Of a DNA stretch of 64,000 bases, positions 17,778 through 25,443 are shown piece after piece (the stretch's first letter is position 1; each line of letters begins with the position of its first letter). A program made the translations under genes and the position numbers. Origin of the DNA: Spongisporangium articulatum (GTDB lineage: Bacteria > Actinomycetota > Actinomycetes > Actinomycetales > Kineosporiaceae); the NCBI RefSeq assembly GCF_044465595.1, contig NZ_JBITLV010000010.1, positions 1 through 64,000 of the forward strand, given 5' to 3'. A model generated the notes under the pieces. That model ran no database searches and was not told the DNA's origin. It saw only the letters and a program-made list of their open reading frames with translations.

Positions 17778-18956
17778 GTGCCGTCGCATCGCGCCGACGC
17801 TTCCTCGGGGCACGGTCGCCCGATCCCGTCGGCGAACTTCGGCCCCCGTCCGGCCAACCTGGCTCCGCGGACTCGCGACCTCCTCCAGACCGGCACCCGT
17901 CCGGCTCCGCGTCCCGCTGCGCAGCCCGCCCGTCAGCCGATGACGCGGCGCGAGCAGCGGGCCATCGAGACCGGCCGGTTGCCCCGCGTCGACCTGCGCA
18001 CCGATCCGCGCGCCCCGCAACCGGCGTCGCGACGCCCCGAGTCGCGCCAGGAGCGCCCGGACCAGCGGCAGGACCAGCGGCAGGACCGTCGTCCGCAGTC
18101 GCGCCAGTCGGGCCGTCCGGAGCGGCAGCGCACGCAGCCCGGCCCGGTCCCGCCCAACCCGTACAGCTACCCGGCCTTCCCGGGCCCGGCGCGCCCGGTC
18201 GGCACCCGGCGCAGCGCCCGGCGGCCCGAGCAGGCGCAGCGCCCGCAGGGGCGGCGCACGCCGAATCTCGCGCTGAGCGGCCGCCAGGCGGGCATCGCCG
18301 GGGTCCTCGGCATCGCCACCATCGCCGCGCCGATCAGCGGGGCCATGGCCGGCCCGGCGGCCAAGACCGCGCTCAACCCGATGACGAGCGTGACGTCGTC
18401 CACCGGCGTCGAGGCGCTCAGCGTCGTCCCGTCGACCACCCTGAGCAGCGACGGCGGGCTGCTGGCCGCGCCGAGCACCGTGATCGTCAGCCGGGCCTCG
18501 CGCTCGGGGGAGCGCTCGGTGCTGCCGGGCTGCGACGGCAAGAACCACGCCAAGGGCGCCCGCAACGGCCAGCTGCCCAGCAGCGCGCTGTGCACGCTGT
18601 GGGACGGCCGGTACAAGCTGCGCGGCGATGCGGCCGTGGCCCTGGCCAAGATGAACGTGGCCTACAAGAGGCACTTCGGCGAGAACATCTGCCTGAACAG
18701 TGCCTACCGCTCGTACTCGCAGCAGGCTGCCCTCCGGGCGCAGAAGCCGGGCCTGGCCGCTCCGGCGGGCACCAGCAATCACGGCTGGGGCCTGGCGGTC
18801 GACCTGTGCGACGGCGTCGAGAAGGGGTACGGCTCGCGGTTCCAGTGGCTGCGCGAGAACGCGGGTGCCTACGGGTTCGCGAACCCCGACTGGGCCCGTT
18901 CCGGCGGCAGCGGCCCGTACGAGCCGTGGCACTGGGAGTACGTCGCCGGCGAGTGA
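17778..18956 (+). CDS. VanY-type D-alanyl-D-alanine carboxypeptidase (M15), membrane-anchored
   Basis: 392-aa protein ending in an M15B peptidase domain (about residues 255-392) with the zinc and catalytic signatures SNHGWGLAVDL and EPWHWEY and the preceding YRSYSQQ. It should trim peptidoglycan stem peptides outside the membrane. The first ~165 residues are Arg/Pro/Gln-rich and predicted disordered, followed by one hydrophobic segment (AGIAGVLGIATIAAPISGAMA), so topology is a long cytoplasmic tail with an external enzyme. GTG 17778 is selected because AGGGAGGA (17764-17771) sits 6 nt upstream; the TTG at 17745 has no such site. The 250-nt region upstream is gene-free with no recognised riboswitch. 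Confidence 0.85.
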   Translation: MPSHRADASSGHGRPIPSANFGPRPANLAPRTRDLLQTGTRPAPRPAAQPARQPMTRREQRAIETGRLPRVDLRTDPRAPQPASRRPESRQERPDQRQDQRQDRRPQSRQSGRPERQRTQPGPVPPNPYSYPAFPGPARPVGTRRSARRPEQAQRPQGRRTPNLALSGRQAGIAGVLGIATIAAPISGAMAGPAAKTALNPMTSVTSSTGVEALSVVPSTTLSSDGGLLAAPSTVIVSRASRSGERSVLPGCDGKNHAKGARNGQLPSSALCTLWDGRYKLRGDAAVALAKMNVAYKRHFGENICLNSAYRSYSQQAALRAQKPGLAAPAGTSNHGWGLAVDLCDGVEKGYGSRFQWLRENAGAYGFANPDWARSGGSGPYEPWHWEYVAGE

Positions 18957-18970
18957 CGTCGTCCCTCTGT

Positions 18971-19057
18971 GCGTTGATCACGCACGAACGCAGCATCTCC
19001 GGCCGGTGAGTGGACTCCTCACCTGAGCTAGATGCTGCGTTTGTGCATGATCAGCGC
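18971..19057. terminator. Two-tier TGATCA hairpin between convergent genes
   Basis: Arms 18971-18998 and 19030-19057 (28 nt, 25 complementary) contain TGATCACGCACGAACGCAGC and its near-complement. The loop carries an inner GGTGAG/CTCACC hairpin (19005-19010, 19018-19023). The element sits between the convergent VanY-type gene and whiB3 and could terminate both. Its design matches 14946-15035. Confidence 0.75.
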
Positions 19058-19062
19058 AGTGG

Positions 19063-19371
19063 TCAGCTGGCGAGGCGCTGCTGGCGGGCGGCGACGCGCT
19101 CGGCCCGGTAGATGTCCTCGCGGTCGTCCTCGGTGAGGCCGCCCCACACGCCGTACGGCTCGCGAACGCTCAGCCCGTGCTGGCGGCACTGCTCGATCAC
19201 GGGGCATCCGGCGCAGACGGCGACGGCCGCGGCGTCACGCTTGCGGCGGGCCGGGCCGCGCTCGCCGTCCGGGTGGAAGAAGAGGCGGGGGTCGGCCTCG
19301 CGGCACGCGCCGTCGAGCTGCCATTCCCAGACATCGGCTACGGCGACGGGAAGTCGGGAGAGCTCAGCCAT
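19063..19371 (-). CDS. whiB3: WhiB3/WhiD iron-sulfur transcriptional regulator
   Basis: 102-aa Wbl protein. Four cysteines (C23, C53, C56, C62 in C-x29-C-x2-C-x5-C) bind a [4Fe-4S] cluster, and the GVWGG turn (74-78) precedes a basic C-terminus. The segment FFHPDGERGPAR and EPYGVWGGL match WhiB3 of mycobacteria and WhiD of Streptomyces (redox/acid response, sporulation), rather than WhiB1 or WhiB2. It acts with the primary sigma factor on promoters. ATG 19371 follows a GGAGGA site with 7-nt spacing. A promoter with -35 TTGAAC and -10 TAGAGT (18-nt spacer) lies upstream, with a repeated 12-mer overlapping the -35. Confidence 0.92.
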   Translation of the reverse strand: MAELSRLPVAVADVWEWQLDGACREADPRLFFHPDGERGPARRKRDAAAVAVCAGCPVIEQCRQHGLSVREPYGVWGGLTEDDREDIYRAERVAARQQRLAS

Positions 19372-19461
19372 CTCAGGGTCCTCCGAATTCGATCACAGAA
19401 TCTGGTGAGCCGCCGTGCTGGTCTGCCCGTTTCTGGAGCCGCCGCCGTGCGAGTGATCAGG

Positions 19462-19491
19462 ACTCTAGCCACCGCGTCGTAAGTTGTTCAA
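19462..19491 (-). promoter_or_regulatory. Predicted whiB3 promoter
   Basis: On the minus strand, TTGAAC (19491-19486) and TAGAGT (19467-19462) are separated by 18 nt, giving a sigma-70-type promoter about 90 nt upstream of the whiB3 start. The -35 hexamer lies inside one copy of the AAGTTGTTCAAC repeat. Confidence 0.5.
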
Positions 19492-19517
19492 CCCTTTCGA
19501 CGCAGAAGTTGTTCAAC
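19481..19517. repeat. Two copies of AAGTTGTTCAAC at the whiB3 promoter
   Basis: AAGTTGTTCAAC occurs at 19481-19492 and 19506-19517, 25 nt apart (start to start). The second copy continues into TTTTTT and is palindromic (AAGTTG-TT-CAACTT). The spacing, close to 2.5 helical turns, and the overlap with the -35 hexamer suggest regulator binding sites for whiB3. Confidence 0.5.
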
Positions 19518-19563
19518 TTTTTTGGATGCTTGGCATTAGCCCAGGTCAGCGAGCACATGGCGG

Positions 19564-19623
19564 GCGAATCGTTTCAGTCTGGGACACCCGAGGATCGCGA
19601 ATCGTTTCAGCGAATCGTTTCAG
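19564..19623. repeat. Three direct copies of GCGAATCGTTTCAG
   Basis: GCGAATCGTTTCAG occurs at 19564-19577, 19597-19610 and 19610-19623, the last two sharing one base. Each contains GAATCGTTTC, an imperfect palindrome centred on CG, like LacI-family operators. They lie just upstream of the -10-like TAGGCT (19661-19666) of the gene starting at 19673 and about 200 nt upstream of whiB3 on the other strand. Confidence 0.55.
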
Positions 19624-19672
19624 CAGGGCCTCCCGACGGGCCCTCGCGCCACCCCCCGCCTAGGCTCGCGCC

Positions 19673-20413
19673 ATGATCGACAGCCGGAACCAGCGCGAGG
19701 ACGCGGGCCCCTCGGAGCCACCGGCCCGCCTCGTCACCGAGTGGGCGGCCTACGGGATCGTCGTGGCGGCGGCCCGGTTCGTGCCGGTCCCGCTCGTCGA
19801 CGACCTCGTCCGCGACCGCGCCACCCGGCTGGCCGTCTCGCGGACCCTGAAGGCGCACGGTCGTGGCTACGGGGTGTCGCAGATCGAGCCGGTCTACGGC
19901 GGCGCCGAGGGCACCGCCCACCAGGTCCGGCGCTACGTGGCCTCGATCCCGCGGCGGGTCCTGCTCTTCCCGGTGCGCAAGTACGTGGCGTTGTTCGGTT
20001 CGGTCAAGGGGGTGCCCTCCGACGTGCTGGCCACCGTCCTGCTGGCCCGCACCCTGCACCGCCACCTGGCCCGCGGCGGCCTCCCCGAGGCGGCGCCGGA
20101 GAAGGCGCGCGAGGCCGAGGCCCGCCGGTTGCGCCGGGCCTACGACGCCGCGCTCGAGGAGCTCGACCTGAAGGTCCTCACCGGTGCTCTGGGGGAGAGC
20201 CTCTCGCGGGGGAGGGATCTCACGGGGGCGGCGGTGAAGGCGGCCCGGCGCCTGGTGCGCCGGGAGGACGACGACCCGGTGGACGACGACCGCACGGTGG
20301 GTGCCGCGGCCGAGGGCGTCGCGGGTGTCCTGAGCCGGCACGAGCTGGCGCCCGCCGTGGCGGAGTTCGACGCCCGGGTCGACGCCCGCTACGCCGAGCT
20401 GCCGGAACGCTGA
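19673..20413 (+). CDS. Uncharacterised protein
   Basis: 246-aa protein I do not recognise. It shows a moderately hydrophobic segment near residues 24-45 (AAYGIVVAAARFVPVPLVDDLV), a basic middle part (RRYVASIPRRVLLFPVRKYVALFGSVKG), and a C-terminal half of charged helices without Cys or obvious catalytic motifs. There is no signal peptide. The hydrophobic/amphipathic pattern could fit a membrane-associated protein. ATG 19673 follows a TAGGCT box by 6 nt (leaderless type). Three repeated operator-like 14-mers upstream suggest tight regulation. It precedes glpD by about 100 nt on the same strand. Confidence 0.6.
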   Translation: MIDSRNQREDAGPSEPPARLVTEWAAYGIVVAAARFVPVPLVDDLVRDRATRLAVSRTLKAHGRGYGVSQIEPVYGGAEGTAHQVRRYVASIPRRVLLFPVRKYVALFGSVKGVPSDVLATVLLARTLHRHLARGGLPEAAPEKAREAEARRLRRAYDAALEELDLKVLTGALGESLSRGRDLTGAAVKAARRLVRREDDDPVDDDRTVGAAAEGVAGVLSRHELAPAVAEFDARVDARYAELPER

Positions 20414-20510
20414 CTTCCCACGCTGTTCACCGGCCTCAAGCCGTCCCGGTGGGAAACCGAAACGAATCGGGCGGAGGATGGTGAGCGGGGCGGAAGCTTC
20501 GTGAAGGGAC

Positions 20511-22235
20511 GTGGACGGCGTGCAGGGCGTGCAGAACGAGATGTCGCCGCAGCGACGGTCCGCTGCGCTGCGCGAACTGGAGTCGGGCGGTGAGCTCGAC
20601 GTCCTGGTGATCGGCGGCGGCGTCGTCGGCGCCGGGGCGGCGCTCGACGCCGTGACCCGGGGCCTGCGCACCGGCATCGTCGAGGCGCGCGACTGGGCGA
20701 GCGGGACGTCGTCCCGCTCGAGCAAGCTGATCCACGGGGGCCTGCGCTACCTGGAGATGTTCGACTTCGGGCTCGTCCGCGAGGCCCTGCAGGAACGCGG
20801 CCTGCTGCTCAACCGGCTGGCCCCGCACCTCGTCCGCCCGGTGAAGTTCCTCTACCCGCTGCAGGCCGCGTGGGAGCGGCCCTACGTCGGGTCGGGCATC
20901 GCGCTCTACGACGCGATGGCCGCGTCCTCGCGCTACGGCGCCGGCCTCCCGCGCCACAAGCACCTGACCCGCCGCGGCGCGCTGCGCGAGGCGCCCGCCC
21001 TGCGCAAGGACTCGCTGACCGGGGCCGTGCAGTACTGGGACGCGCAGGTGGACGACGCGCGGCACACGATGACCGTCGTGCGGACGGCGGTCGGCTACGG
21101 CGCGCTCGCCGCGAACCGGGTGCGCGTCGTCGGCTTCGACCGGGTCGGCGAGCGGGTCTCCGGCGCGCACGTCGTCGACCTCGAGACCGGGCGCGAGTTC
21201 ACCGTCCGGGCCAAGCAGGTGATCAACGCGACGGGGGTCTGGACCGACGACATCCAGGCCATGGCCGACACCCGCGGGCAGTTCCGGGTGCGGGCCTCGA
21301 AGGGCGTGCACCTCGTCGTCCCGCGCGACCGGCTGCCGCTGCAGACCGGGCTGATCCTGCGCACCGAGAAGAGCGTGCTGTTCGTCATCCCGTGGGGGCG
21401 GCACTGGATCGTCGGCACCACCGACACCGAGTGGGACCTCGACAAGTCGCACCCCGCGGCCAGCGCCAGCGACATCGAATACATTCTGCAGCATGTGAAT
21501 TCGGTGCTCGCCAGCCCGCTGCGGCACGAGGACGTCGAGGGCGTCTACGCGGGTCTGCGGCCGCTGCTGGCGGGGGAGTCGGAGTCGACGTCGAAGCTGT
21601 CCCGCGAGCACGTCGTCGCCCACCCCGTGCCGGGCCTCGTCGTCGTCGCGGGCGGCAAGTACACGACGTACCGGGTGATGGCCGCCGACGCCGTCGACGA
21701 GGCGGCCCGCGGGCTCGACGCCCGGGTGCCCGACTCGTGCACGGCCGACGTCCCGCTGGCCGGCGCCGAGGGGTTCAAGCCGCTGTGGAACCAGCGGCAC
21801 GAGTTGGCCCGCGCCTCGGGGCTGCACGTGGCGCGCATCGAGCACCTGCTGCGCCGCTACGGGTCGCTCGTGGACGAGGTGCTGACCCTGGTCACCGACG
21901 ATCCGGGCCTGGCCGACCCGGTGCCGGGTGCGGACGACTACCTGCTGGCCGAGATCCCGTACGCCGTGCTGTTCGAGGGGGCCCGGCACCTGGACGACGT
22001 CCTGGCCCGGCGCACCCGGATCTCCATCGAGGCGTGGGACCGGGGTCTGGCGGCCGCCCCGGCCGCGGCCCGGCTGATGGCGCCGCTGCTCGGCTGGAGC
22101 CAGGCGCAGGTCGACCGCGAGATCGAGCACTACGAGTCGCGGGTGGCTGCCGAGCGGGAGTCGCAGAAGCAGCCGGACGACGCCACCGCCGACGCGGCGC
22201 GGCTCGGGGCGCCCGACATCGTGCCCACGGCCTGA
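20511..22235 (+). CDS. glpD: Aerobic glycerol-3-phosphate dehydrogenase
   Basis: 574-aa FAD enzyme oxidising sn-glycerol 3-phosphate to dihydroxyacetone phosphate at the membrane and passing electrons to quinone. The N-terminal Rossmann motif is VIGGGVVGAGAALDAVTRG, followed by the family signature ARDWASGTSSRSSKLIHGGLR, then RASKGVHLVVPRDR, GLRPLLAGE and GGKYTTYRVMA. The C-terminal DAO_C domain ends with the QPDD segment also seen in mycobacterial GlpD2. The start is uncertain: GTG 20511, GTG 20520 or ATG 20541 all precede the FAD fold. An AAGGGA site (20504-20509) would best serve GTG 20520. No glpF or glpK is adjacent. Confidence 0.93.
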   Translation: MDGVQGVQNEMSPQRRSAALRELESGGELDVLVIGGGVVGAGAALDAVTRGLRTGIVEARDWASGTSSRSSKLIHGGLRYLEMFDFGLVREALQERGLLLNRLAPHLVRPVKFLYPLQAAWERPYVGSGIALYDAMAASSRYGAGLPRHKHLTRRGALREAPALRKDSLTGAVQYWDAQVDDARHTMTVVRTAVGYGALAANRVRVVGFDRVGERVSGAHVVDLETGREFTVRAKQVINATGVWTDDIQAMADTRGQFRVRASKGVHLVVPRDRLPLQTGLILRTEKSVLFVIPWGRHWIVGTTDTEWDLDKSHPAASASDIEYILQHVNSVLASPLRHEDVEGVYAGLRPLLAGESESTSKLSREHVVAHPVPGLVVVAGGKYTTYRVMAADAVDEAARGLDARVPDSCTADVPLAGAEGFKPLWNQRHELARASGLHVARIEHLLRRYGSLVDEVLTLVTDDPGLADPVPGADDYLLAEIPYAVLFEGARHLDDVLARRTRISIEAWDRGLAAAPAAARLMAPLLGWSQAQVDREIEHYESRVAAERESQKQPDDATADAARLGAPDIVPTA

Positions 22236-22347
22236 CGTCGACAAGATCACGGTGGGTGCCGCACCCGGGTGAGTGAAGCTCGCTCGAACCCGGCGGCTGC
22301 GCCGATCACGCCTTGCGCTGCGGGCCAGGCCGGACGACGATCGGCCC

Positions 22348-22842
22348 GTGGGTGTGACGGCGAGGGTGGTCGGTGCGTACCGGGGCGCGATCGGGCGGAT
22401 CGCCGCGACCAGGTACGGCTCGCAGGTGTTCCGGCGGGTGCTGCCGCCCGTCGACCGGGCCCTGGTCCGGCTGACGAAGGGCCGGGCGAACTTCACCGAC
22501 CACGTCATCCCGACGCTGATGCTGACCATGACCGGCCGGCGCAGCGGGAGGCCCGTCGAGCAGGCGCTCTGCTACGTGCGCGACGACGCGGGGGAGCTCG
22601 TCGTGGTGGGCACCAACTGGGGCGGGGCCGACCACCCGCTCTGGACCGAGAACCTGCTGGCCGACGCCGACGCCTGGGTGCTCGTGCGCGGTGAGCGCAC
22701 CGCCGTACGGGCCGAGCCGGTCACCGGGGCCGAACGCGATCGCCTGTACGACCGGTTCGAGCGGATGGCCGTGCTCTACACCGCCTACAAGGGGCGGATG
22801 GGCGAGCGGGTGCCCCGCGTGTTCCGGCTCGTACCCCGCTGA
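22348..22842 (+). CDS. Deazaflavin (F420)-dependent nitroreductase-family protein
   Basis: 164-aa member of the Ddn/split-beta-barrel F420 oxidoreductase family. Characteristic parts are RVLPPVDRALVRLTKGRA, then TLMLTMTGRRSGRPVEQALCY (the barrel and cofactor phosphate-binding Gly/Arg region) and VVGTNWGGADHPLWTENL. Mycobacterial Ddn reduces quinones and activates nitroimidazoles with F420H2, so a membrane-quinone or redox-protection role is likely. GTG 22348 is used because family similarity begins there; the longer reading from 22273 adds an Arg-rich tail that overlaps a probable glpD terminator (GGGTGCCGCACCC near 22253). Confidence 0.82.
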   Translation: MGVTARVVGAYRGAIGRIAATRYGSQVFRRVLPPVDRALVRLTKGRANFTDHVIPTLMLTMTGRRSGRPVEQALCYVRDDAGELVVVGTNWGGADHPLWTENLLADADAWVLVRGERTAVRAEPVTGAERDRLYDRFERMAVLYTAYKGRMGERVPRVFRLVPR

Positions 22843-22870
22843 GCCTGCTGACGCGGAAAGAGCCGAAAGG

Positions 22871-23254
22871 TCAGTCCAGCGGCAGGTACTCGATCGCGTC
22901 GACCCGGTTCGGGTAGAACGCGACGTGGTCCTTGATCTGCGACACGGCCTCGTAGGGCTCCTCGTAGGTCCAGACCGCGTCGGTGCCGCGCTCCCCGGCG
23001 GATGGGACGCTGAAGTACGCGGCCTCGCCCTTGAACGGGCAGTAGCTCGTCTGGTCGCTGCGTTCCAGGGCCGTCAGGTCGACGTCCGCACGCGGGATGT
23101 ACGCGACGGGCGCGTAGTCGGCCTCGCGCAGCACCAGGGCCTGGCGGGAGTCGGCCAGCACCGTGTCCCCGACCCGCACGACCACGCGGGTGGGCGACGG
23201 CACGACGGTGATGGGGTGTTTGGGTCCGGGCAGCAGCACCATCTTGTTCGTCAC
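22871..23254 (-). CDS. DUF427 domain protein
   Basis: 127-aa cytoplasmic protein made of a single DUF427 domain. Recognisable parts are RVVVRVGDTVLADSRQALVLRE, the conserved TSYCPFKGEAAYFSV motif and a C-terminal VAFYPNRVDAIEYL. The family is small, beta-rich and widespread in actinobacteria, with no established function. It is convergent with the F420-type oxidoreductase and follows, on the same strand, the terminator of the ArsR/SRPBCC operon, so it is probably transcribed separately. Confidence 0.88.
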   Translation of the reverse strand: MTNKMVLLPGPKHPITVVPSPTRVVVRVGDTVLADSRQALVLREADYAPVAYIPRADVDLTALERSDQTSYCPFKGEAAYFSVPSAGERGTDAVWTYEEPYEAVSQIKDHVAFYPNRVDAIEYLPLD

Positions 23255-23271
23255 ACCAGTGGCAACCCGCG

Positions 23272-23319
23272 GACCGCCCGGCCCATTCCGGATGCAGCCT
23301 CCGAATAGGCCGGGCGGTC
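23272..23319 (-). terminator. Hairpin terminator of the arsR-SRPBCC operon
   Basis: Arms 23272-23288 and 23303-23319 (17 nt, one mismatch; GACCGCCCGGCC paired with GGCCGGGCGGTC) lie 12 nt past the SRPBCC stop codon on the minus strand. Confidence 0.8.
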
Positions 23320-23331
23320 AGTTCGCTCGGA

Positions 23332-23829
23332 TCACCCCAGGGTGACGGCGAGCTGCTCGAGCAGGTCGAGCGCCTCCTGGAGGCCGCCCTCCATGCCGGA
23401 CTGGACGTGCATGTCCCGGTGGGCCGGTTCGGTGTGCTCGATCAGCATTTCGACCCGCGTGCGGTCGCCGCCGAGGTCGGTGAAGGTGAGGGTGTTGACC
23501 GAGTAGGCGTCGGGGAAGGCCTCGAAGGTCTCGGTCTGGACGATCCTCTCGGGCTCCACGATCTCGCGGAACTCGCCGTGGAAGGCCACCTCGAAGCCGC
23601 CGGTGGCGACCATCACCTGACGCCACCGGCCGCCGACCCGGAAGTCGCTCTCGACCAGTGTGGTCTCGCCGCGCTGCCCGCTCCACCACCGCTTGATCAG
23701 CTCGGGCTCGGTCCAGGCCCGCCACACCAGGGGCCGCGGGGCGGCGAACTCGCGCACGATCAGGATGGTCGTGTCGCTCGGCAGGGTGACCACCGCGCTG
23801 TGCGTGGTGGTGCCGTTCGTGACGGTCAT
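23332..23829 (-). CDS. SRPBCC (AHSA1-like) domain protein
   Basis: 165-aa protein of the START/Bet v1-like AHSA1 family. It shows the typical opening ILIVREFAAPRPLVWRAWTEPELIKRWW and the closing HRDMHVQSGMEGGLQEALDLLEQ. These proteins form a hydrophobic cavity for small ligands; the ligand here is unknown. The gene overlaps the upstream ArsR gene by 4 nt (ATGA at 23826-23829), so they are translationally coupled. ArsR-SRPBCC pairs are a common two-gene arrangement in actinobacteria, where the regulator probably controls its partner. Confidence 0.9.
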   Translation of the reverse strand: MTVTNGTTTHSAVVTLPSDTTILIVREFAAPRPLVWRAWTEPELIKRWWSGQRGETTLVESDFRVGGRWRQVMVATGGFEVAFHGEFREIVEPERIVQTETFEAFPDAYSVNTLTFTDLGGDRTRVEMLIEHTEPAHRDMHVQSGMEGGLQEALDLLEQLAVTLG

Positions 23830-24194
23830 CGGTCTTCCCTTCGTCCGGACTGCTCGTTCGCCTTCTCGGTGGTCATGAGGTCTTCCAGCACCGCGTCGAG
23901 CTGCCGGAAGCGCTGCTCCCAGCTGGCCTGGAACGCGGACACCCACTCGTAGATCTGGCGCAGGGGGGCGCCGTTCAGCCGGTAGATGCGCAACCGGCCC
24001 TCGTCCCGGAACTCCACCAGCCCCACCTCCCGCAGGACCCGCAGGTGCTTCGACACCTGCGGTTGGGCCAGGTCGAGCGCGACCACGAGGTCGGTCACCG
24101 GCCTCTCGCCGGTGGCGAGGAGGTCGAGGATCTCCCGTCGCCGCGGTTCCGCCACCGCGTTGAAGGCGTCCGTCGTGGTCGCTGCCCTGGCCAT
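23826..24194 (-). CDS. ArsR-family winged-helix repressor
   Basis: 122-aa regulator with a winged HTH: AEPRRREILDLLATGERPVTDLV, then the recognition helix region LAQPQVSKHLRVLREVGLVE and a wing (RDEGRLRIYRLN). No cysteine-based metal site is visible, so it is likely a non-metal member of the SdpR/PaaR-like subgroup found beside SRPBCC proteins. A 22-bp perfect palindrome 9 nt upstream of its ATG overlaps a TACGAT -10-like box, so autorepression is probable. The -10 lies 6 nt from the ATG, implying a leaderless mRNA. Confidence 0.9.
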   Translation of the reverse strand: MARAATTTDAFNAVAEPRRREILDLLATGERPVTDLVVALDLAQPQVSKHLRVLREVGLVEFRDEGRLRIYRLNGAPLRQIYEWVSAFQASWEQRFRQLDAVLEDLMTTEKANEQSGRREDR

Positions 24195-24200
24195 GACGCC

Positions 24201-24224
24201 ATCGTATGCCTATATAGGCATACG
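24201..24224 (-). promoter_or_regulatory. Operator palindrome overlapping the arsR -10 box
   Basis: CGTATGCCTATATAGGCATACG (24203-24224) is a perfect 22-bp inverted repeat. On the minus strand the -10-like TACGAT occupies 24206-24201, 6 nt before the arsR ATG, so a repressor bound here would block RNA polymerase directly. Confidence 0.75.
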
Positions 24225-24261
24225 TCAAGCCTGGCCGTGTTCGGGCCGGAGAGGGGACGGG

Positions 24262-25443
24262 TTACTTGAGGGCCGAGCCCTTGGTCCACTTGGACCAGGA
24301 CAGGTTCCAGTCGTAGAGGCCCGGGTCCTGCGTGGCGATGCGCTCCTGCGGGCCGCGACCGGTGTTGGTCACGATCACCACGTCACCGGGGACCGCGTGG
24401 TTGTAGAAGTCCTCGGCGTCGGTGCCGGACAGGTGGATGCAGCCGTGCGAGACGTTCGCCTTGCCCAACTGCGGGTCCCAGTCGGCGGCGTGCAGGAACG
24501 TGCCCGACGCCGTGATCCGCGTCGCCCAGTACTCCTTCTCGGAGTAGTAGTCCGGGTCCTTCTTGTCGCAGGTGATCCGCGCCGAGCAGGAGTCCATGTT
24601 GATGACCTTGGACTTGTTCAGCACGACGTACGTACCGCTGTAGGTCTCCAGGCCGGGACGGCCGGAACCGGACGGCCAGGTGTCCTTCAGCTTGCCGTCC
24701 CGGTAGACCTTGACCTGGAGTTTCTTGGCGTCGTAACGGGTCACGTGCGAGGCGCCGATCGTGAAGGTCTCCGAGTAGTCCTTGCGGCCGTAACGGCCGT
24801 TGCCGGCCTTCACGCCCGCGATCTTCATGTCGAGCGTGACCTTGGTGCCCGGCGTCCAGAACTCCTTGGGCCGCCAGTGCACCTCCTGGTCGTTCAGCCA
24901 GGACCACGAGCCCTGCACCGCCTCGCCCGACGGCGTCTTCGTGGTCACCGACATGGCCCGCTCGATGCCGGCCTTGTTCGTGATCGGAACCAGGAACCGG
25001 ACGTCGATCGGCTGACCGATGCCGACGGTGGTGCCGTCGTCGGGGGTGACCGTGAACGACACCTTCTTGGCGTCCGGCACCTTCTGGACCGTGAAGTCGA
25101 GCGTCTTGGTCTGCGCGGCGCCGCCCGTCGCGCCGGTCACCTGGGTGACGACCGAGTACGCGGACGCCGGGCGCGGCGCTTCCTCGGAGACCCAGGACGT
25201 CTTGTCGGCCGAGACGGAGCCCTCGAGCTGCTGCTCACCGTCGGCGGTCAGCACCTGGACCGACTGGAAGGTGCCGTTCGCGACCACGAGCTTGACCGGG
25301 TCGAGGTAGGAGACCTTCTCCTTGGACAGGCTGACCGTCGGGTTCGTCGGCGAGGGGGAGGCCGCCGCCCCGCCGCCCCCCGTCGGGCCGGAGTCGTTGC
25401 AGCCGGCCAGGAAGACGGCGCTCAGGGCCGCGGCCGTGATCAT
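24262..25443 (-). CDS. L,D-transpeptidase lipoprotein (LdtMt2/LdtB-like)
   Basis: 393-aa cell-wall enzyme that should form 3-3 cross-links in peptidoglycan. After the lipobox (VFLAGC, Cys15) and a Gly/Pro linker come two Ig-like domains (about residues 37-145 and 145-245), then a YkuD catalytic domain with HAADWDPQLGKANVSHG-C-IHL, where Cys335 is the nucleophile, and a C-terminal cap with Trp residues (DWNLSWSKW), as in LdtMt2. The ATG at 25443 gives a signal peptide lacking a basic n-region. A CTG at 25515, 6 nt after AAAGGACGG, would add an Arg-rich n-region and may be the true start. It lies between the arsR operon and the endonuclease IV gene. Confidence 0.9.
   Translation of the reverse strand: MITAAALSAVFLAGCNDSGPTGGGGAAASPSPTNPTVSLSKEKVSYLDPVKLVVANGTFQSVQVLTADGEQQLEGSVSADKTSWVSEEAPRPASAYSVVTQVTGATGGAAQTKTLDFTVQKVPDAKKVSFTVTPDDGTTVGIGQPIDVRFLVPITNKAGIERAMSVTTKTPSGEAVQGSWSWLNDQEVHWRPKEFWTPGTKVTLDMKIAGVKAGNGRYGRKDYSETFTIGASHVTRYDAKKLQVKVYRDGKLKDTWPSGSGRPGLETYSGTYVVLNKSKVINMDSCSARITCDKKDPDYYSEKEYWATRITASGTFLHAADWDPQLGKANVSHGCIHLSGTDAEDFYNHAVPGDVVIVTNTGRGPQERIATQDPGLYDWNLSWSKWTKGSALK

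Noticed and set aside
19564..19623. CRISPR-like repeats
   Set aside because: Only three 14-nt copies with irregular spacing (20 nt, then overlapping); no cas genes. Operator array is a better explanation.
23332..24228. Single 298-codon minus-strand frame across the SRPBCC and ArsR region
   Set aside because: Its first half is the ArsR region read in the wrong frame. The correct reading is two overlapping genes joined by ATGA at 23826-23829.
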